Assembly (NCBI RefSeq): GCF_028453695.1
Contig: NC_135781.1
Location: 2,966,078 to 3,030,077, forward strand
Reading direction: 5' to 3'
Length of the DNA stretch: 64,000 nucleotides
Source of the DNA: Augochlora pura
Taxonomy: Eukaryota > Arthropoda > Insecta > Hymenoptera > Halictidae
Position 1 is the first letter of the stretch. The number at the start of each line of letters is the position of its first letter. Below are positions 36,111 to 48,268 of the stretch, piece after piece. A program made the position numbers and the translations under genes. Under the pieces are notes generated by a model that was given only the letters and a program-made list of their open reading frames with translations, did no database searches and had not been told where the DNA came from.

Positions 36111-37097
36111 GAGAAAAATAGCCTAGGTGATTTTACATATGTTTGAAATGTTCGAGAGATTAATTATTTTAGGGCGAGAATTTATAGGGTTAATGAGTTT
36201 TGACTACATTTCCTTGGTTTATTTTTAATTTCTTTAGAAAGTTAATTTAATTTTATTGGGCATAATAATGTGGTAGAGATAATGGTAATGTTCCATTCGG
36301 GGTAGTCTTTTTTTATTAAGTTAAGATTAATAGGGGTGACGTAATGAATTCAAGTGACGACCTAAAGAATTATTTCGAAAGACAGTAATATATACATATA
36401 CCACAAAATTAAAAAGAAAAAAGAAACCGATCGATAGTCACTCGTGATATAATAGTGTTAATAAAAACGTCCTCTATTGCCATTTAATTTAGTAACTTCC
36501 ATTTTATTCCTGTGTACTATTAAACAATTTTTATGAATACTATAATAACCCCTTATATATAAATATATCAATATATCCCGCCTACAATATTACGACTAAA
36601 ATACCCGATTATGCAAGGCACAATTACGACACAATGTGATAATTTCGCTCGGCAGTCACCGTATTAATAACACGTCAATTATTTACCCTAATTTATCTCG
36701 ATACAAAAGCGACTCGGCCCAGCTTACCAACAGTCGAACAACAAAAGAAAAATGTAGTCAACGACGGATGCAATCGAGGTCTCGTGCGACACAGCGTTTG
36801 AGGAAAGATTGTCGCAACGTGGTTTCGCGAACCGCCTCGAGGAATGTCGATCGACTGTGGCTGCGGGGCCGAGTTGCGAGACGTTCGGAAGAAAAATGCC
36901 GGTCGGCCGTCGCTCGAGTAACGAGACGAGTAATCACGCGGCGGGTCCGGGGCGTAAACTCGCCGGGAAAGTTCTCGGAGCATGAATCCCAACAGGAGCG
37001 AACGCAAACGGGGAGAGCGGCGAGCGTGTTCCGTAAGTTTCCCGTAAACGGCGAACGCCGCTAGATCCGGCACACCTGCCCACCGAAATACCTGGAC

Positions 37098-37127
<30 letters not shown>
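37098..37127 (+). repeat. (GA)n microsatellite
   Basis: About 13 GA units plus GGGAGA. A (GT)n tract of 29 bp lies 65 bp downstream (37,192-37,220). Confidence 0.9.
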
Positions 37128-37128
<1 letters not shown>

Positions 37129-37191
37129 CACGGTCTTTGGCGGAACGAAAACGGTCCCCGAAAATGGTCAACGGGCTGGCTCCCTCCCCGC

Positions 37192-37220
37192 TGTGTGTGC
37201 GTGTGTGTGTGTGTGTGTGT
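37192..37220 (+). repeat. (TG)n microsatellite
   Basis: 14 TG units with a single C interruption, one of the few GT/CA tracts among many GA/CT tracts. Confidence 0.9.
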
Positions 37221-39711
37221 ACGCAGGATTCAGGCTTTCCCAACGGCGCCTCTTTTTTCCAGCCGTAGCCGGGGTCCACCGCGAGAACCGCAAGAATAAC
37301 GATCAATATTTGCGAAGCACTTTCCGTCTCCGCGAGTCGTCCTATTTATACAAACCGGCCCGATCGAAGTGGCTCTTCACCTCTTTATCCGCTCGCGCAT
37401 CCCGTTTGATATCTTCATCGCGCGCTCGGGGCCGACCTCCTCCCGGCAGCGCGCCGTGATCGCGCGCGATCGCGAAAAGGAGGAAGACGCCGGGTAACGA
37501 GGAAGAAAGTAGCCGTGGAGAGATGCGCGCAACACAAACGAATCGTGGGTCAACGATCAGGGGACCCGGCGGAGTTCTCCTCTGTTCGAGGACGATTTAG
37601 AGATCCGCGGAACGGAGCGTGACTCGACTTTATTAGGGACGACGGAGCCACGGGGGACCCAGATCTCCTACTTCCTCTCCTCTTCTGTGATCCCGTTTCC
37701 AGCATTTTTCACGATCGAAAACTCACCGGCACACCTTTGCGGGGGCGGCCGCGTGGCACACGAGAACCTGAAACCGTGACCGTGAAACGGAAGCATCTCG
37801 CGAACCATCGATTCTCTGTTACGGCCTAGGAAACCAGCAAATTATTCGACATAAATTTATTCGGCGTGAATTACCGCGGATATTATTTAACGATTTCTAT
37901 CGCGAGTAAATATTTAGCTCTCCGCTTACACAGTTCATTATATATCTCCGTTTACACGGCTGTTTATGGCAGTAACCTCTTCGGCGTTACGTGCCGGCCA
38001 TTACGGAAACTCTCGTATCTGAAACTCTCGTTTCGGAAATTCCCGTATCCACGGTTCTGGCTACCTCGTAATTTATCTCGGATGTGCATGAATTCCGCGG
38101 ACATCCGTGTAATTTTATTCTATGAGCATAAACTTGGGAACTGACGCTGGAGTCGTCGCGGCCTATCTCCGTCGAGTTTATTCATGCGACAGACCGGAAT
38201 ATCATCTTTGACGATAAGATTGGATTTATATAAACTTGCCACGATTTTTATTGCAACATGTATATATACTTGCACAAGCTCGTATAGAAATTTCTGACAG
38301 AAATATTTTTATGATATTAAGAACGGTGGAAGGAAAGAATCGGAGGCCATTTTAACTGGTTCGATAATCGCACCGTTTGAGAACAGCGTTTACCAATTAA
38401 ACACTCGGCAGAATCGTATCGAAGCAAATTGCTCGTACGCCGTCGCAACGAGCGTCTCTCGCGCGAGGATGCTTCATATCCGCGAAACTAGCCGCCATTA
38501 GCGATCGCTCGCTATCGGGAACGCCTGGAAAAAGAAAAAAACGAAGTCGAATTTTCACGCCTCGCGCCGCGGTTCCACCGGTCTCGATAAAAACGTTATC
38601 GAACCGCCGGCAAATTATTTAGCATAAGTTCGGAGCAGTACGAGCGCGGTGCCGCGTTAAGCGATACATTTCGTGGTTTAATTACGCCGGTCGTCCGGGT
38701 GTAAGCGTACGCGGGCACCGGGGACCACCATTTAGAACGCGCGCGCTCGCGAGGTGCCCGGGAGAACCTGAATCGAACAGAAAAAGGCGCGGCGAATAAT
38801 TATGCTGCTCCAGGAAACATTCCGCAGGTGAGAGACCGAGGGAATATAGCTAGGATCGGACGCGTTTCTCCGGGTCCTCTATTAAACCGGCCGGTCGCCG
38901 GTGCCAGTGGGAGGATGCGGTCCTGGCGCCGTGGCCCGATAGAATTTGAAGCGTTACATTAGTCGGACTAATGACCGACATGACTGTCCGTGGGTAGATA
39001 CCGGTTCTTCGAGATACCCAGAGAAGCATGCCCCCGAGAGAGGATCGTTGCATACGAGCCGCGCCGGTGCCGCGTCGTGCCGTGTGCCGCGCCGCAGCAA
39101 TACGGGGAATGATCGTAGTTCGCGACGAGGGCGCCACGTTCTTGGGTGCACTTCGCTCCGGCCGGGCATATATACATATATACGCGCGCTCGCATGCATC
39201 CTTCTTCCCCGCCTCTCATATTTCGCCCGTGAGCACACGCATCCACGGAGAAATGCGCGAGCACACCCTATTCGTCTTCTCTGCCCTACCCTGGCCTCTT
39301 CTTCTGTCCCCCGCCCCTATTTTCGCCTCACCCCCTCCCCCTTCTCTCTCTCTCGCTCTCTCTCTCTGTTAGACGATCCACGGGAAGATTCATTCGACCG
39401 ACCGTCGAACCCCGGCGCAAAAGATGCGCGAACAGATAGAGAAACGTTATTGGCGGATCGATTTGCATTTCACGATAAGCCGGCCCTTTCGGGGCCGCTT
39501 CGTTTAATTGACTCTCGATTGCGTCGACGAGTCAATCGGCTTCGACGAACTCTCTGAAAACGATCCACGGACTTCTTTCCTCTCGACACTTGTAAGGCCG
39601 CGCGCTCGCGTCTCGAATATGCCTCTACGATTTCGTCTCCTAAATTAACCCTGCGGCGTGCTCTTTACGAGACTGGTCTATGGGACATTTTATATCTTGT
39701 TAACGCGTCAA

Positions 39712-39738
39712 GTTATTATTATTATTATTATTATTATT
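39712..39738 (+). repeat. (TTA)n microsatellite
   Basis: Nine ATT/TTA triplets at the start of an AT-rich block. Confidence 0.9.
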
Positions 39739-40728
39739 TGTAGAAAATGGTTGTCGAGAGGTGTACGACTGTGATTGAACTGTAGAAAATTTGTAACGTT
39801 TATTTGTGGTATGAAAGTTAACAGGAAATTTTATATGGCAGTGCAATTTGTATAATAATTATAGACTTGCCTCTTAGAAATATTTCTGCAATATTAATAA
39901 CTGTAAGAGATAAAATCATTGATAGTTCTACTGTTAAATGTCTGGAAGAGGTTCCTCTGGGTTTCGCGAGAGCTGAATATTTACTACCATAACTATACTA
40001 CTGCATTGACTATGATGAAACTGTTTCCTATTAAATCTATATTAATTACCGATGCGGTATTATTATAGAAAATAATAAACGAAACTTTGCGTAGACCGTC
40101 CCTTTCAAGCATGACATAACACAGCGAAAACTCTTTTCACCTATCGGACGATATTCAATGAAACTAGATTACTCTCGCAGAGACTAATAAAATAAATAAA
40201 ACACGAAAGACAGAATTCTGATGGATCGACAAGAAACCGTGCAGAGAAATTTAATCATCAGAATCATTACTCACTCTACCGTAATTCTTTCTACGAATAT
40301 CTCTGCACGTTTTCAATTACATCTCGTCATTATCCGCGCACCGTTACATCAATTACAGCAAAACCTGCGAATAAAATTCAAGCCGCTCGCGCGAGCCGCG
40401 ATAATCGCGGCCACGACATTCAGCATATTAAAAGGATCATCGGTGTAGGACACCAGCCCCGGACTTGCTCCGACTTAATTTAGAAAGATCCGTCCGCCGC
40501 AGAAAAGTCTGCAGTCTGGCAACGACACTTGACTCCGGTTACATATAAAGCAGTTACAAAGTGTGCCGTATTTATAGGAGCGGCCCGGAGCGTAGTTTGT
40601 GGGAACGCGCGGCCGACTCCTGGTGGCGACTTAAAACCGGGAAAACTGGTGTCAGGGAAACGGGACGCGTGCCGGAATTGAAACAGGAAACGGGGACTAG
40701 GAGGCGATCGTAAGTCAAGGGGGAGGCA

Positions 40729-40751
40729 ACAGCAGCAGCAGCAGCAGCAGC
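40729..40751 (+). repeat. (CAG)n microsatellite
   Basis: Seven CAG units; no supported ORF contains them. Confidence 0.85.
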
Positions 40752-40883
40752 ACTCTCCCCGGGTCCCTTAAAAGCCCGTTGCGCGGAGCGAAAGAAAACG
40801 ACGGAGCCGGGGAGACGCTAATTCATAGGGTCTCGGGGCGGAATCGTGATCCAGGCGCGCCTCCTCGCTTCGTGTGGTTACAC

Positions 40884-40908
40884 GGGGTCGGGGGGAGGGG
40901 AGGGGGGC
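40884..40908 (+). other. G-rich tract, quadruplex-forming potential
   Basis: GGGGTCGGGGGGAGGGGAGG continues GGGG: four long G runs with 1-2-base loops. Confidence 0.75.
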
Positions 40909-41249
40909 CGTGCGGAGATTTTCGTGCGACGTAAATGAGGCTTAAGGGGACGGCGGGAGGCACTCGGTGTAATCAGCGCGCCGTGAAGAGAAGCGTTCCG
41001 CGGCGGGCCGGGCCGGCGCTGAAAATTCAATTCCGCGGCGGGTCCCGCGATTCCGGGGTCTCGCAGGCCGCGGTCCCGGGGGCCATTTATCACGCCGCTC
41101 CGTCGTTAATGAGCGTCGAACCGACGTCCTCGCCCGCCGCTCTGTGCGCCTCCTCCCGCGCGACCAAATCCCGTAAAGCTCTCCGATTAAAACGGCGGAT
41201 CGCCTCGTCGCGAAACTCGTCCTCTAACCCGATCGTTCCGTGACGACGC

Positions 41250-41290
41250 CTCTCTCTCTCTTCCTCTCTCTCTCTCTCTCTCTCTCTCTC
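41250..41290 (+). repeat. (CT)n microsatellite
   Basis: 41-bp CT run with one TTC interruption. A second tract of 54 bp is at 41,675-41,728. Confidence 0.9.
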
Positions 41291-41674
41291 CGCCCGTTTC
41301 CTACCCGTTCGGCCGCGTTTCACCGGCGCACGGAATCGCGAGGAACCGGCCCCCGGCTAAACGACCGACCTCGTTATAATGTCAGACGCGAAGGAGATCG
41401 ATCGATTACCACTTCTCGCTCACGGGGCAACCGTCGTCGTTCCCGCCGCGCGCGGCGTCCCGTGAATATTTATAACGCGGGCATTAAGCCCCCGAATGGG
41501 AAGTGCGTCGAACGATAACCGTAATATTTAAGCAGGAAATTACGTATCTTATCCCAGCGCCCGCGTAATTACGCCGAATTCATTTTAATGGTGTTCAATC
41601 GACTCCGAAAACCCCGGCGTAACCAAACATGGCACTACGGCGAATAACGATCCCTACCTCCCCTCCGAGCCGGG

Positions 41675-41728
41675 TCTCTCTCTCCCTCTCCCTCTCTCGC
41701 TCTCTCTCTCTCTCTTTCTCTCTCTCTT
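41675..41728 (+). repeat. (CT)n microsatellite
   Basis: 54 bp of CT with CCC and TTT interruptions. Confidence 0.9.
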
Positions 41729-42399
41729 GCTTCTACCGTTCAAACGTAATTCCCTCGTGAAAATTGCTTTCCAAAAAAACCGGCGGGTAAAAAAAAGGAA
41801 GAGGGATTCCAATTCCCAGCACCTCGTGATGAAACCGGAACGAAATTCACGCCCCCCCTCCCTCCCCACTTCGCCCCGCCGCGGGCCTGATGGAACCTCG
41901 CGAAACGGTCGAAACACGAAACCGATCCCTGCCCGAAAAATTCGGGAACCCGTTTTCTCGGAACGCGGGGAACAGAAGTCCCGACAGAGATCCCGACAGA
42001 GATCTCGGCACTTTTCTTTCACGGCGGAGATCGTCGGACACTTGTAATGATCGTGAGATAGATTTCGCGATCTTTCGGAATTTCGAAGCGACAGCTTCGC
42101 TCGCGCTGAATCGGTTGGATTCGATGGAAGTCTATGTGAGAATGGACGCGGAGCGATACCCGACGGAAAAGCGAGAAGGAACGTCGATCGACCGAGGCAC
42201 TGTTACGCCGAAAATGTAATTCGAACATTCGTCGAATATGCGCGGAGCTGGGGATGGAAACGGATCGACGAGTCTGTGCGTGGATTATTAATTCTCTTTT
42301 TTGAAGATAGTCTGGAGATTCTCGAAAAATCAGAGTCTCGAGCGAGAGAAGATTTCGTTAAGCACATTTATTTTCATGAAGCGTCACTTCGACGAACTT

Positions 42400-42760
42400 T
42401 TGTACACTGTATAGTAGATTATTATGCTTAAAATCCTGTCCTGAGAAGGCAGATATTCCATTGTCTGGGAAAGCTGTCAAACAATTTTGTTTAACTTTCA
42501 CCGAACCTAATTTCCGATTAAATTTCCTAATTTTCGAGTCCACTGTCTAGCGAGAAAGCTGTAAAACGGTTTTGTTTAATCTTCGTCAAACCTAATTTCC
42601 GATTATGTAATTAATTTCCGCGTTAGCAATATTGTTAAGAAAATATCTGACAGAGTGACACCTCCCGCGAAACTAATTTTCGATCACATAATTACTCTGC
42701 TTGCAATTTTCTTCTGAGAAGGTGTCAAACTAGGACCTAATTTCCGATTATTTATAGCGT
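42400..42760 (+). repeat. degenerate 65-85-bp tandem array
   Basis: CCTAATTTCCGATTA recurs at 42,506, 42,591 and 42,736, with a mutated copy (AACTAATTTTCGATCA) near 42,672. Copies share GAGAAAGCTGT(C/A)AAAC and TTTTGTTTAA. A related 23-bp doublet, GTCTATAGAGAAAGCTAAC, follows at 42,861 and 42,884. Confidence 0.75.
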
Positions 42761-43420
42761 TTACAATTTTATTGAGAGAATATTTCACGACGCGTCACCT
42801 CGTCGAAACTTTGAAATCACGTAGGTACTCTTCGATCTTGTTCGAAGAATATATCAAACTGTCTATAGAGAAAGCTAACGTTTGTCTACAGAGAAAGCTA
42901 ACAAGAGTCGAACTAATTATTTACGTATCAACGAGTCCAATTTCTACTCGAATACCGTGTTTACAATTTTATTCCGGGAAAGAAATAACGCGCGAGAAAA
43001 TTCGTCGAACTAGCGTCGTCTCGAAGACTCGTACGAAACGATGCAGGTTTGTAACGACGGCGCACCAAGAAAACAGAAATCGAAGTAAACGTAGCACAGT
43101 AGAACTGACGATTATCCAGGCTAAGCAGAGCGACTTAAATTTTTAGATAATAAAACAGTTGCTCGGCTGTAGAGCGACTCGTGCGATAAATCGTTCTAGA
43201 CACGATTCGCGTACATCGATCGAGTTGGTTGCAGATTAAAAGTACGTAATCAACTGATTCCGATAGTAGCGTATAATCTCGTTTCTACCGTGGAAAACTG
43301 TCTGAAACTTGCAGTCGTGATAATCTGTCGACGGGTCGAGCGGCGCGATCACTGTGCAGAAAACAATCGTAGGAACGCGTCCGAAAATTCGCGGCGACGG
43401 CAGCGTTCGTTCGTTGTCGT

Positions 43421-43449
43421 GAGAGAGGGAGAGAGAGAGAGAAAGAGAT
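43421..43449 (+). repeat. (GA)n tract in the promoter-proximal region
   Basis: About 29 bp of GA units some 2 kb upstream of the Ephrin ATG. GAGA tracts are bound by GAGA-type factors in insects; any function here is inference. Confidence 0.7.
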
Positions 43450-45297
43450 TGAAGAAGAAGAAGGGTCTATCCGAAAATCCTTGGAGCAAACGAGCTCGAC
43501 GCGGCCCCGAGTAGCAGAAATCCAGAGATCCGCTCGGGCGACGATTTCACGGGTAAAAACACGTCCCCGGCGTTCCCAGCGCGGCACTTGTCTCGTATCG
43601 GCACACTCTCGAGGCTCGAAAATCCTCCGCGCCCGACGGCCAGGACGGCGGAACGGCAGAAAACGCGTAGCGGAGCGGAGCGGCGGAGCAGAGCGCGCTG
43701 GGGAGATCCTCGACTCGGAAACTCGCGTCTCGCGAGCAGGCGGCGTAATACCGCATAGTCGCCGAGCGGAGCGAGACACGTCGGCCGCCGCGCGGAGGAG
43801 AGACCGAGGGTTCCCGTGGCGTAGGTTCGTGCGTTTCCGGCGGCGCTCGGCGATCCCCGACACCCCCGTCCGTGGCTCGAGTCTGCCGACGCGAGACGAA
43901 CGGCCGCGACACTCCGCTCGGCCGACAGACGCGTCCGCGACACCGACTAGAACGGAGGTGCTGTTCTCTCTGCGTTTGAACGGGGCTCGTCTCGAACGAA
44001 CCTCTCGTGCGAACAGTCCGTGTGCACTCCACTCGTACCGGAGCGAGCCGCGCCGATCCAACACGCACGGGTTTACCCATCGCGGCCCGCGGGATACACC
44101 GCGACCAGCCAAAAGGATCAAGGATTTTCGTTCCGGAACCAAAAAAAAAGGGAAAGTCTTCGTTTACCTTTTTTTTTATTCTTTTTTCTGTTTTGCTGTG
44201 GATCAGTGAACGAAGCGACGAACCCGTGCGACTCGGTGCCCGAGAGTCGGAGTCGCGAGTGTGCGTGAGAAAGTATAATAATACCGGGGGTGTGCTCCAG
44301 GCGAGAAGGATACCGCCTCGTTTCAGCTGCGTTTCGTTTCTTGTGCTCCTCTGTGAGATCCACCAGTGCGAGATCTTTTTGACTCCGGAGTTTCTTGCTC
44401 CGTTCTCCTCGCCAGGAGAGGAGACTCTGTCGTTCGGTGCTAGCAGTGATCAGTTTCTTCTGTTCCACACGGTTTAATTCTTCGTTTCCCTTCGTTTTCT
44501 CTTCATTTTTTTTTTCTTCGGGGAAAGGAATTTCCCCCCACCGACGACGAAAACAGTTGTTGCTCCGAATGTGGTTCATCGTTTGTTCGTTCTCTCTGCA
44601 GTGGTGAGCCCGGAGCTACGCGAGCAACGCCGGGATGCACGGCAGGTTGGCCGTACGGTGGTTGGAGTGATCCCGTCGGATACTGTTCGCCGCACAGGCT
44701 CGATCCCGGAGTGCCGTCGAACTGTTACGGATACCGTCTCGCGACCGGGGTGCACAGTTGTTCTTTTTTTTTTTCCTCTCGTTTTCTGTAGCTAGCATCG
44801 ACGCGGACCGTGTGCGTTTGTTGGTTCCGTGTTAGTGTTTCGGCTGGCGTCAAGTCAAACGTTGGACCAATGAGAGGGCTTGCTGCAAGGTGCGCTGCTC
44901 CAGGTGAGAGAAACACGGGGTGGACCCATGGAACAACGCGTACCTCGGCGGACACCGTTGGAAGCAGCCGAGCATCGGAGAAACTCGATCGGTTCTAATC
45001 GGCGGTCGATCGCGACCGATTCGATCGAACAGCCCCGTCGCGAGCACCGAGTTCAGGATCGTCTCTGACTCGGCTACGTTTCTCGAAGATCATACCGAGA
45101 AGACGATTGTACAAGAGAGAAGAGAGAGAGGGCTAGAGAGAGAGATTGGCTCTCGGGTGTGTGCGCGCCGCTTTCCGCTGGGAATGTCTCGAGGATAACC
45201 GGCCGGGAAAAACAGGATACCGGAGAGTGTTCGCGAGCTGGCAGAATCGGAAAAACGCGACGGAGAACCGTTAGCCGTTCGGGAAAGTGAAGCGTGG

Positions 45298-45450
45298 ATG
45301 TGGTGTTCGTGCAACGGTGGTGGAACGTGGTTGTGGACGGCAGCAACGAAGGTGCAGGTGTTCTCGTTGCTGTTCCCGTCGCCGTCGTCGTCGTCGTTAT
45401 TGTTGTTGTTCCCATCGCCGACGTTGTTGGTTGTTGTTGCGTCCCGGTGA
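45298..45450 (+). other. upstream ORF in the presumed Ephrin leader
   Basis: ATG at 45,298 opens a 50-codon frame that ends at a TGA (45,448-45,450), 40 nt before the Ephrin ATG and in a different frame. Its second half is the translated trinucleotide repeat (Ser and Leu/Val runs), so a functional peptide is doubtful. If the leader is unspliced here, the frame would reduce initiation at the main ATG. Other short upstream frames start at 44,870, 44,928 and 45,184. Confidence 0.3.
45345..45447 (+). repeat. (GTC/GTT)n-rich trinucleotide tract in the Ephrin leader
   Basis: Runs of GTC and GTT triplets, purest at about 45,378-45,408, interrupted by CCCATCGCC. It lies within 50-150 nt of the start codon, so length variation would change leader length without touching the coding frame. 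Confidence 0.6.
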
Positions 45451-45490
45451 AAACGTGGTGACGGTGCTGCACGTTGTCCACGTTGTTACG

Positions 45491-45609
45491 ATGGTTTCCT
45501 CGTCCTTTGTGACTTTGGTGTTCCTCGTCTGCCTGCAAACGGTTCTGCTGTCCACTGTGAGCAATTGCGCGAAGACGATCAGCATGTACTGGAACACCAC
45601 CAACTCCAT
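45491..45609 (+). CDS. Ephrin: Ephrin, first coding exon (partial gene; signal peptide and start of receptor-binding domain)
   Basis: Ephrins are cell-surface ligands of Eph receptor tyrosine kinases and act in contact-dependent axon guidance and cell sorting. The exon encodes 39 codons plus two bases. Residues 2-24 look like a secretory signal peptide with a hydrophobic core at about F6-L20. The mature start, C26-A-K-T-I-S-M-Y-W-N-T-T-N-S39, matches the first strand of the ephrin ectodomain (the family's YWNTTN/YWNSSN motif). N35-T-T is an N-glycosylation sequon. The start was chosen because this ATG has A at -3 and G at +4 and is directly followed by the signal peptide; no other in-frame ATG lies back to at least 45,287. 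The exon stops in phase 2 (codon AT|N) at a consensus GTAAGT donor. The rest of the ectodomain and the membrane anchor must lie on exons outside the window. The family call is from recognition by eye, not alignment; another cupredoxin-fold ligand is unlikely. Confidence 0.85.
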
Positions 45610-45615
45610 GTAAGT
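45610..45615 (+). other. 5' splice donor of Ephrin coding exon 1
   Basis: GTAAGT matches the insect donor consensus and interrupts the codon for residue 40 after its second base. Read through, the frame would stop at once (TAA at 45,611), as expected at a real exon end. Confidence 0.85.
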
Positions 45616-47846
45616 GCTCTCTCTCCGCCGAAACGCAGGACTCTGCGTTTTTATCACCGCGTGCGTGGATAAAGGGGGATAAAGGAAAATGGCCACGTGG
45701 TCCGCCGCGGACAGTTTTCCGCGATGCTCCGCGGCACCACGGTATTTCCGCGTCGGACGCTGAACACGTTCGGCCGACGTAGCCGCTGGCACGCGTGCCA
45801 AAGCGTTTTCAAAGTCGTCGTCCTCGTCGTCGTCGTCGTCGACGCCGGGGAATCGATTTCTCTCGGCGTCGTCGCTTTTGAGTAACGACCCCTCGCGCCG
45901 GTCTCTCAACCCCCGCGCGCTTCCGGCGGGGCTTTTATCGCGTCGGGGCCGTGTGTAAGCGTGGGTATATCGCGTATGCCAAAATTACAGGGTGCATCGC
46001 GCGCGACGTCTTGCTCGCTTTAATACGCTTCGCGAATGGCCCCCTCAACGAGAGGCCATTCCGTCCGCCGCGTCGCGTCGCGTCGCGTCCCGTCCAAATC
46101 GTCGCGACGATAAAAGGAACGGAACGACCGATTTCCAGCGCAGCCAGAGAATCGTACCTGACGAGATCCAGTTTCCGCGAATTGTTCCCATACAGTGCCG
46201 CTGGAAAAGTTTACGATTTTTCATCGCGCGCGCGAACCAGTGCCACTCTCGCAAATTGAAGCCGAGGATCCGCATCGCCGCGCGTGTGTGTCGCATTCTG
46301 AATCGGCGTCGCGATATCCGACGCGGCGCCGACGTTTCGGCGCGGCGAAAAACGAAAACGCCGCGCAGATATAATTGATGGCGGAACGGCTAAACGGTGA
46401 CGGGCGTGAAAAGAAAAGGGTGTCGCGACAGTGTGAACGAGCGTTTCCTACGCGAAATATTCCACCTGTTCCGGCGGTCGCGTCGTCGCCGTTTTCGCAC
46501 GAGACGTGTAAATCTGGCCGGGTAACGAGCCTCGTTGTTCTATCTGCGGAAAAAAATCTATATAAAGCGTCCTCCGACCGCTCTCGCTTCCGGCCGTTAG
46601 GAGCGGAGTCGCGCCAGGGCTCGGCAAACCGAAGCGGGCTGACGCGATTCAACGCGCCGCCAATTAAATCCGCATTATGCGGTTAAGCTAATTTGTCACG
46701 GCATTTTTCTGCTCTTCCGAGCTGGATCGGTTCGCGCGCGCGCGTCTCGCCGACAAAAACGGTCCCAGCGCCGAAACGGTGGCAGAGTAACAACACACGA
46801 GCCACCGAAAAATCGGCGTCCCACGTGCGACCGGACGCGCGTTGTTAAACGTCCTCCTCGTCCTTCCGGAAATACGAAAACTCTCGCTTCAACGTTCGCG
46901 AAGTTCAATTACCGCGCGCGGACACTCATAACCGTTTCCCCTGCCGCGCGTCTAGGCTCTCTATTCTTTCTTTTTTTTCTCGCTTCCACGGTGTCCTTAT
47001 ACGCGCGGCTTGTTAGCCGAGCAAATTTCTTTCGCGCGGCAATTTGCGTAGACTCCGCGATATATTTCTCGAGGCGAGGCGAGAAAGCCGGGCCCGTAAA
47101 AGTCGACGGGCGCGAGCGCGCGCGCGCGCTCGACGCGTCAACATTGTAATCGACCGGACTCCTGTTCCTTCTATTTTTTTCCCTTCCCTTCTCTTTATCT
47201 TCTTTTTCATGGTTTCGGCCGCGAAAAACCTGCTCGCCGCGTAATTTCCCCTCGATCGCCAGGAATTTCTTGCCGATCGTTTCGTCGATCGGGGAGAGCG
47301 TACCGGCTAATTCGATCCGCGGAGGCACGCTCGTAAAACGAAAATTTTTGCCCGGATCGAGAACAGGCTCTGGAATCTCGCGAAAGAAGGAACACTGGAG
47401 AGAGAGAGAGGCGGTGAGAAAAGGAGGAATCGCCGCGCACGAATCCCGGAAAAATTACGACGCGGCGGAATAAAGGCGGGCTCGATCGTATTACCGTGGC
47501 GGCAACGTCGCGAAGAATCTCATTAAATTACGATATCGAGCGAGATGAAATTTTTCATAAGTTTTTATCGCGGGACGCGCGCTCCGTGTCCGTGGTCCTC
47601 TGCGCCGAGGTCCCGAAAGCGTCGCACGTATTATATTCGGTGCTTCTTCGCCGGGCAACGAAAACCGTGCACGCCGCGCGCGCGCGGCTGTGTGCACGGA
47701 ACGACGGCAACAGAGAGAAATCCGGGCACCCTATTCTCCTCTCGTATAAGGCCCCGGACCGACGTCCGGCTGACTTTGACGATCGGTTTGAAGTCGCGCA
47801 TGCATTACTTGCAGTCGGGACGAGAGGTGGCCGGCCACGGCAGTTC

Positions 47847-47879
47847 GTGTGTGTGTGTGTGCGAGCGAGCGCGCGCGCG
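47847..47879 (+). repeat. (GT)n(GC)n compound microsatellite
   Basis: GT repeats pass through GCGAGCGAGC into alternating GC. Confidence 0.85.
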
Positions 47880-48245
47880 TTCGTGTGTGCGAGCCGCGTA
47901 CGTGTGAGAATCCATTTCGCGAAGGAGAAGGACGTTGTCAGACTGTCTTCTTCGCGGGACGTACGGAGGGCAGTAAAAAACACGTCCCGTGCAGGAGAAA
48001 AAATCGAAAAGGAAGTAACGCGTACAGCGAGCGCAAAAAGAAGAGACGGGGACCGAGGGAGAAAGGGGGGGTACGACGATCGGGAGGCCTCCGCCGGGCC
48101 GAGGCCGGCTGTAAATCTCGGCCGCATATTGGAAAATCGAAATTCCCTTTGCGAAAAGGCGATGAAAAAAAGAACGCGAGAAGCTGCGCGCCGGACATAT
48201 ACGGTCTACGAGACAAAACGCGCGAGAGAGCTGTTTCTCTTTTTC

Positions 48246-48268
48246 TCTCTCTCTGAGAGAGAGAGAGG
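48246..48268. repeat. (CT)n-(GA)n palindromic microsatellite
   Basis: CT units switch directly to GA units, giving a self-complementary hairpin. The same arrangement recurs at 62,602-62,656. Confidence 0.8.

Larger units (their letters stand above)
36111..42399. other. non-coding, no gene recognised
   Basis: AT-rich at 36,111-36,680 and 39,660-40,200; otherwise CpG-rich with microsatellites and G-rich tracts. Frames at 38,950-39,560 are low-complexity Arg/Ser. Confidence 0.5.
43280..45490 (+). promoter_or_regulatory. CpG-rich promoter and 5' leader region of Ephrin
   Basis: This block just upstream of the Ephrin start codon is very rich in CpG and poor in stop codons on both strands, giving long meaningless frames. 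Such texture is usual around insect promoters and leaders. The transcription start cannot be fixed: Inr-like TCAGT sites occur near 44,203 and 44,450, but no convincing TATA or DPE is placed with them. A strong polypyrimidine tract followed by CTGTAG ends at 44,791 and could be an acceptor of a leader intron. CAG/GTGAGA at 44,901-44,909 could be a leader donor. The extent and strand assignment are inferred from position relative to the coding exon. Confidence 0.4.

Noticed and set aside
38946..39557. 203-codon plus-strand frame
   Set aside because: Arg/Ser-rich, runs through a (CT)n tract, overlapped by other open frames on both strands.
39646..39670. TTAACCCTGCGGCGTGC as a possible TTAA-element end
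   Set aside because: No inverted partner with TTAA was found nearby, and the similarity to the CCCTTTG ends is limited to the first bases.
43285..44142. 285-codon open frame on the minus strand, with a 242-codon frame opposite on the plus strand
   Set aside because: CpG-rich DNA is open in several frames at once; the products are Arg/Ser-rich with no domain, and the frames sit just upstream of the Ephrin start where promoter sequence is expected.
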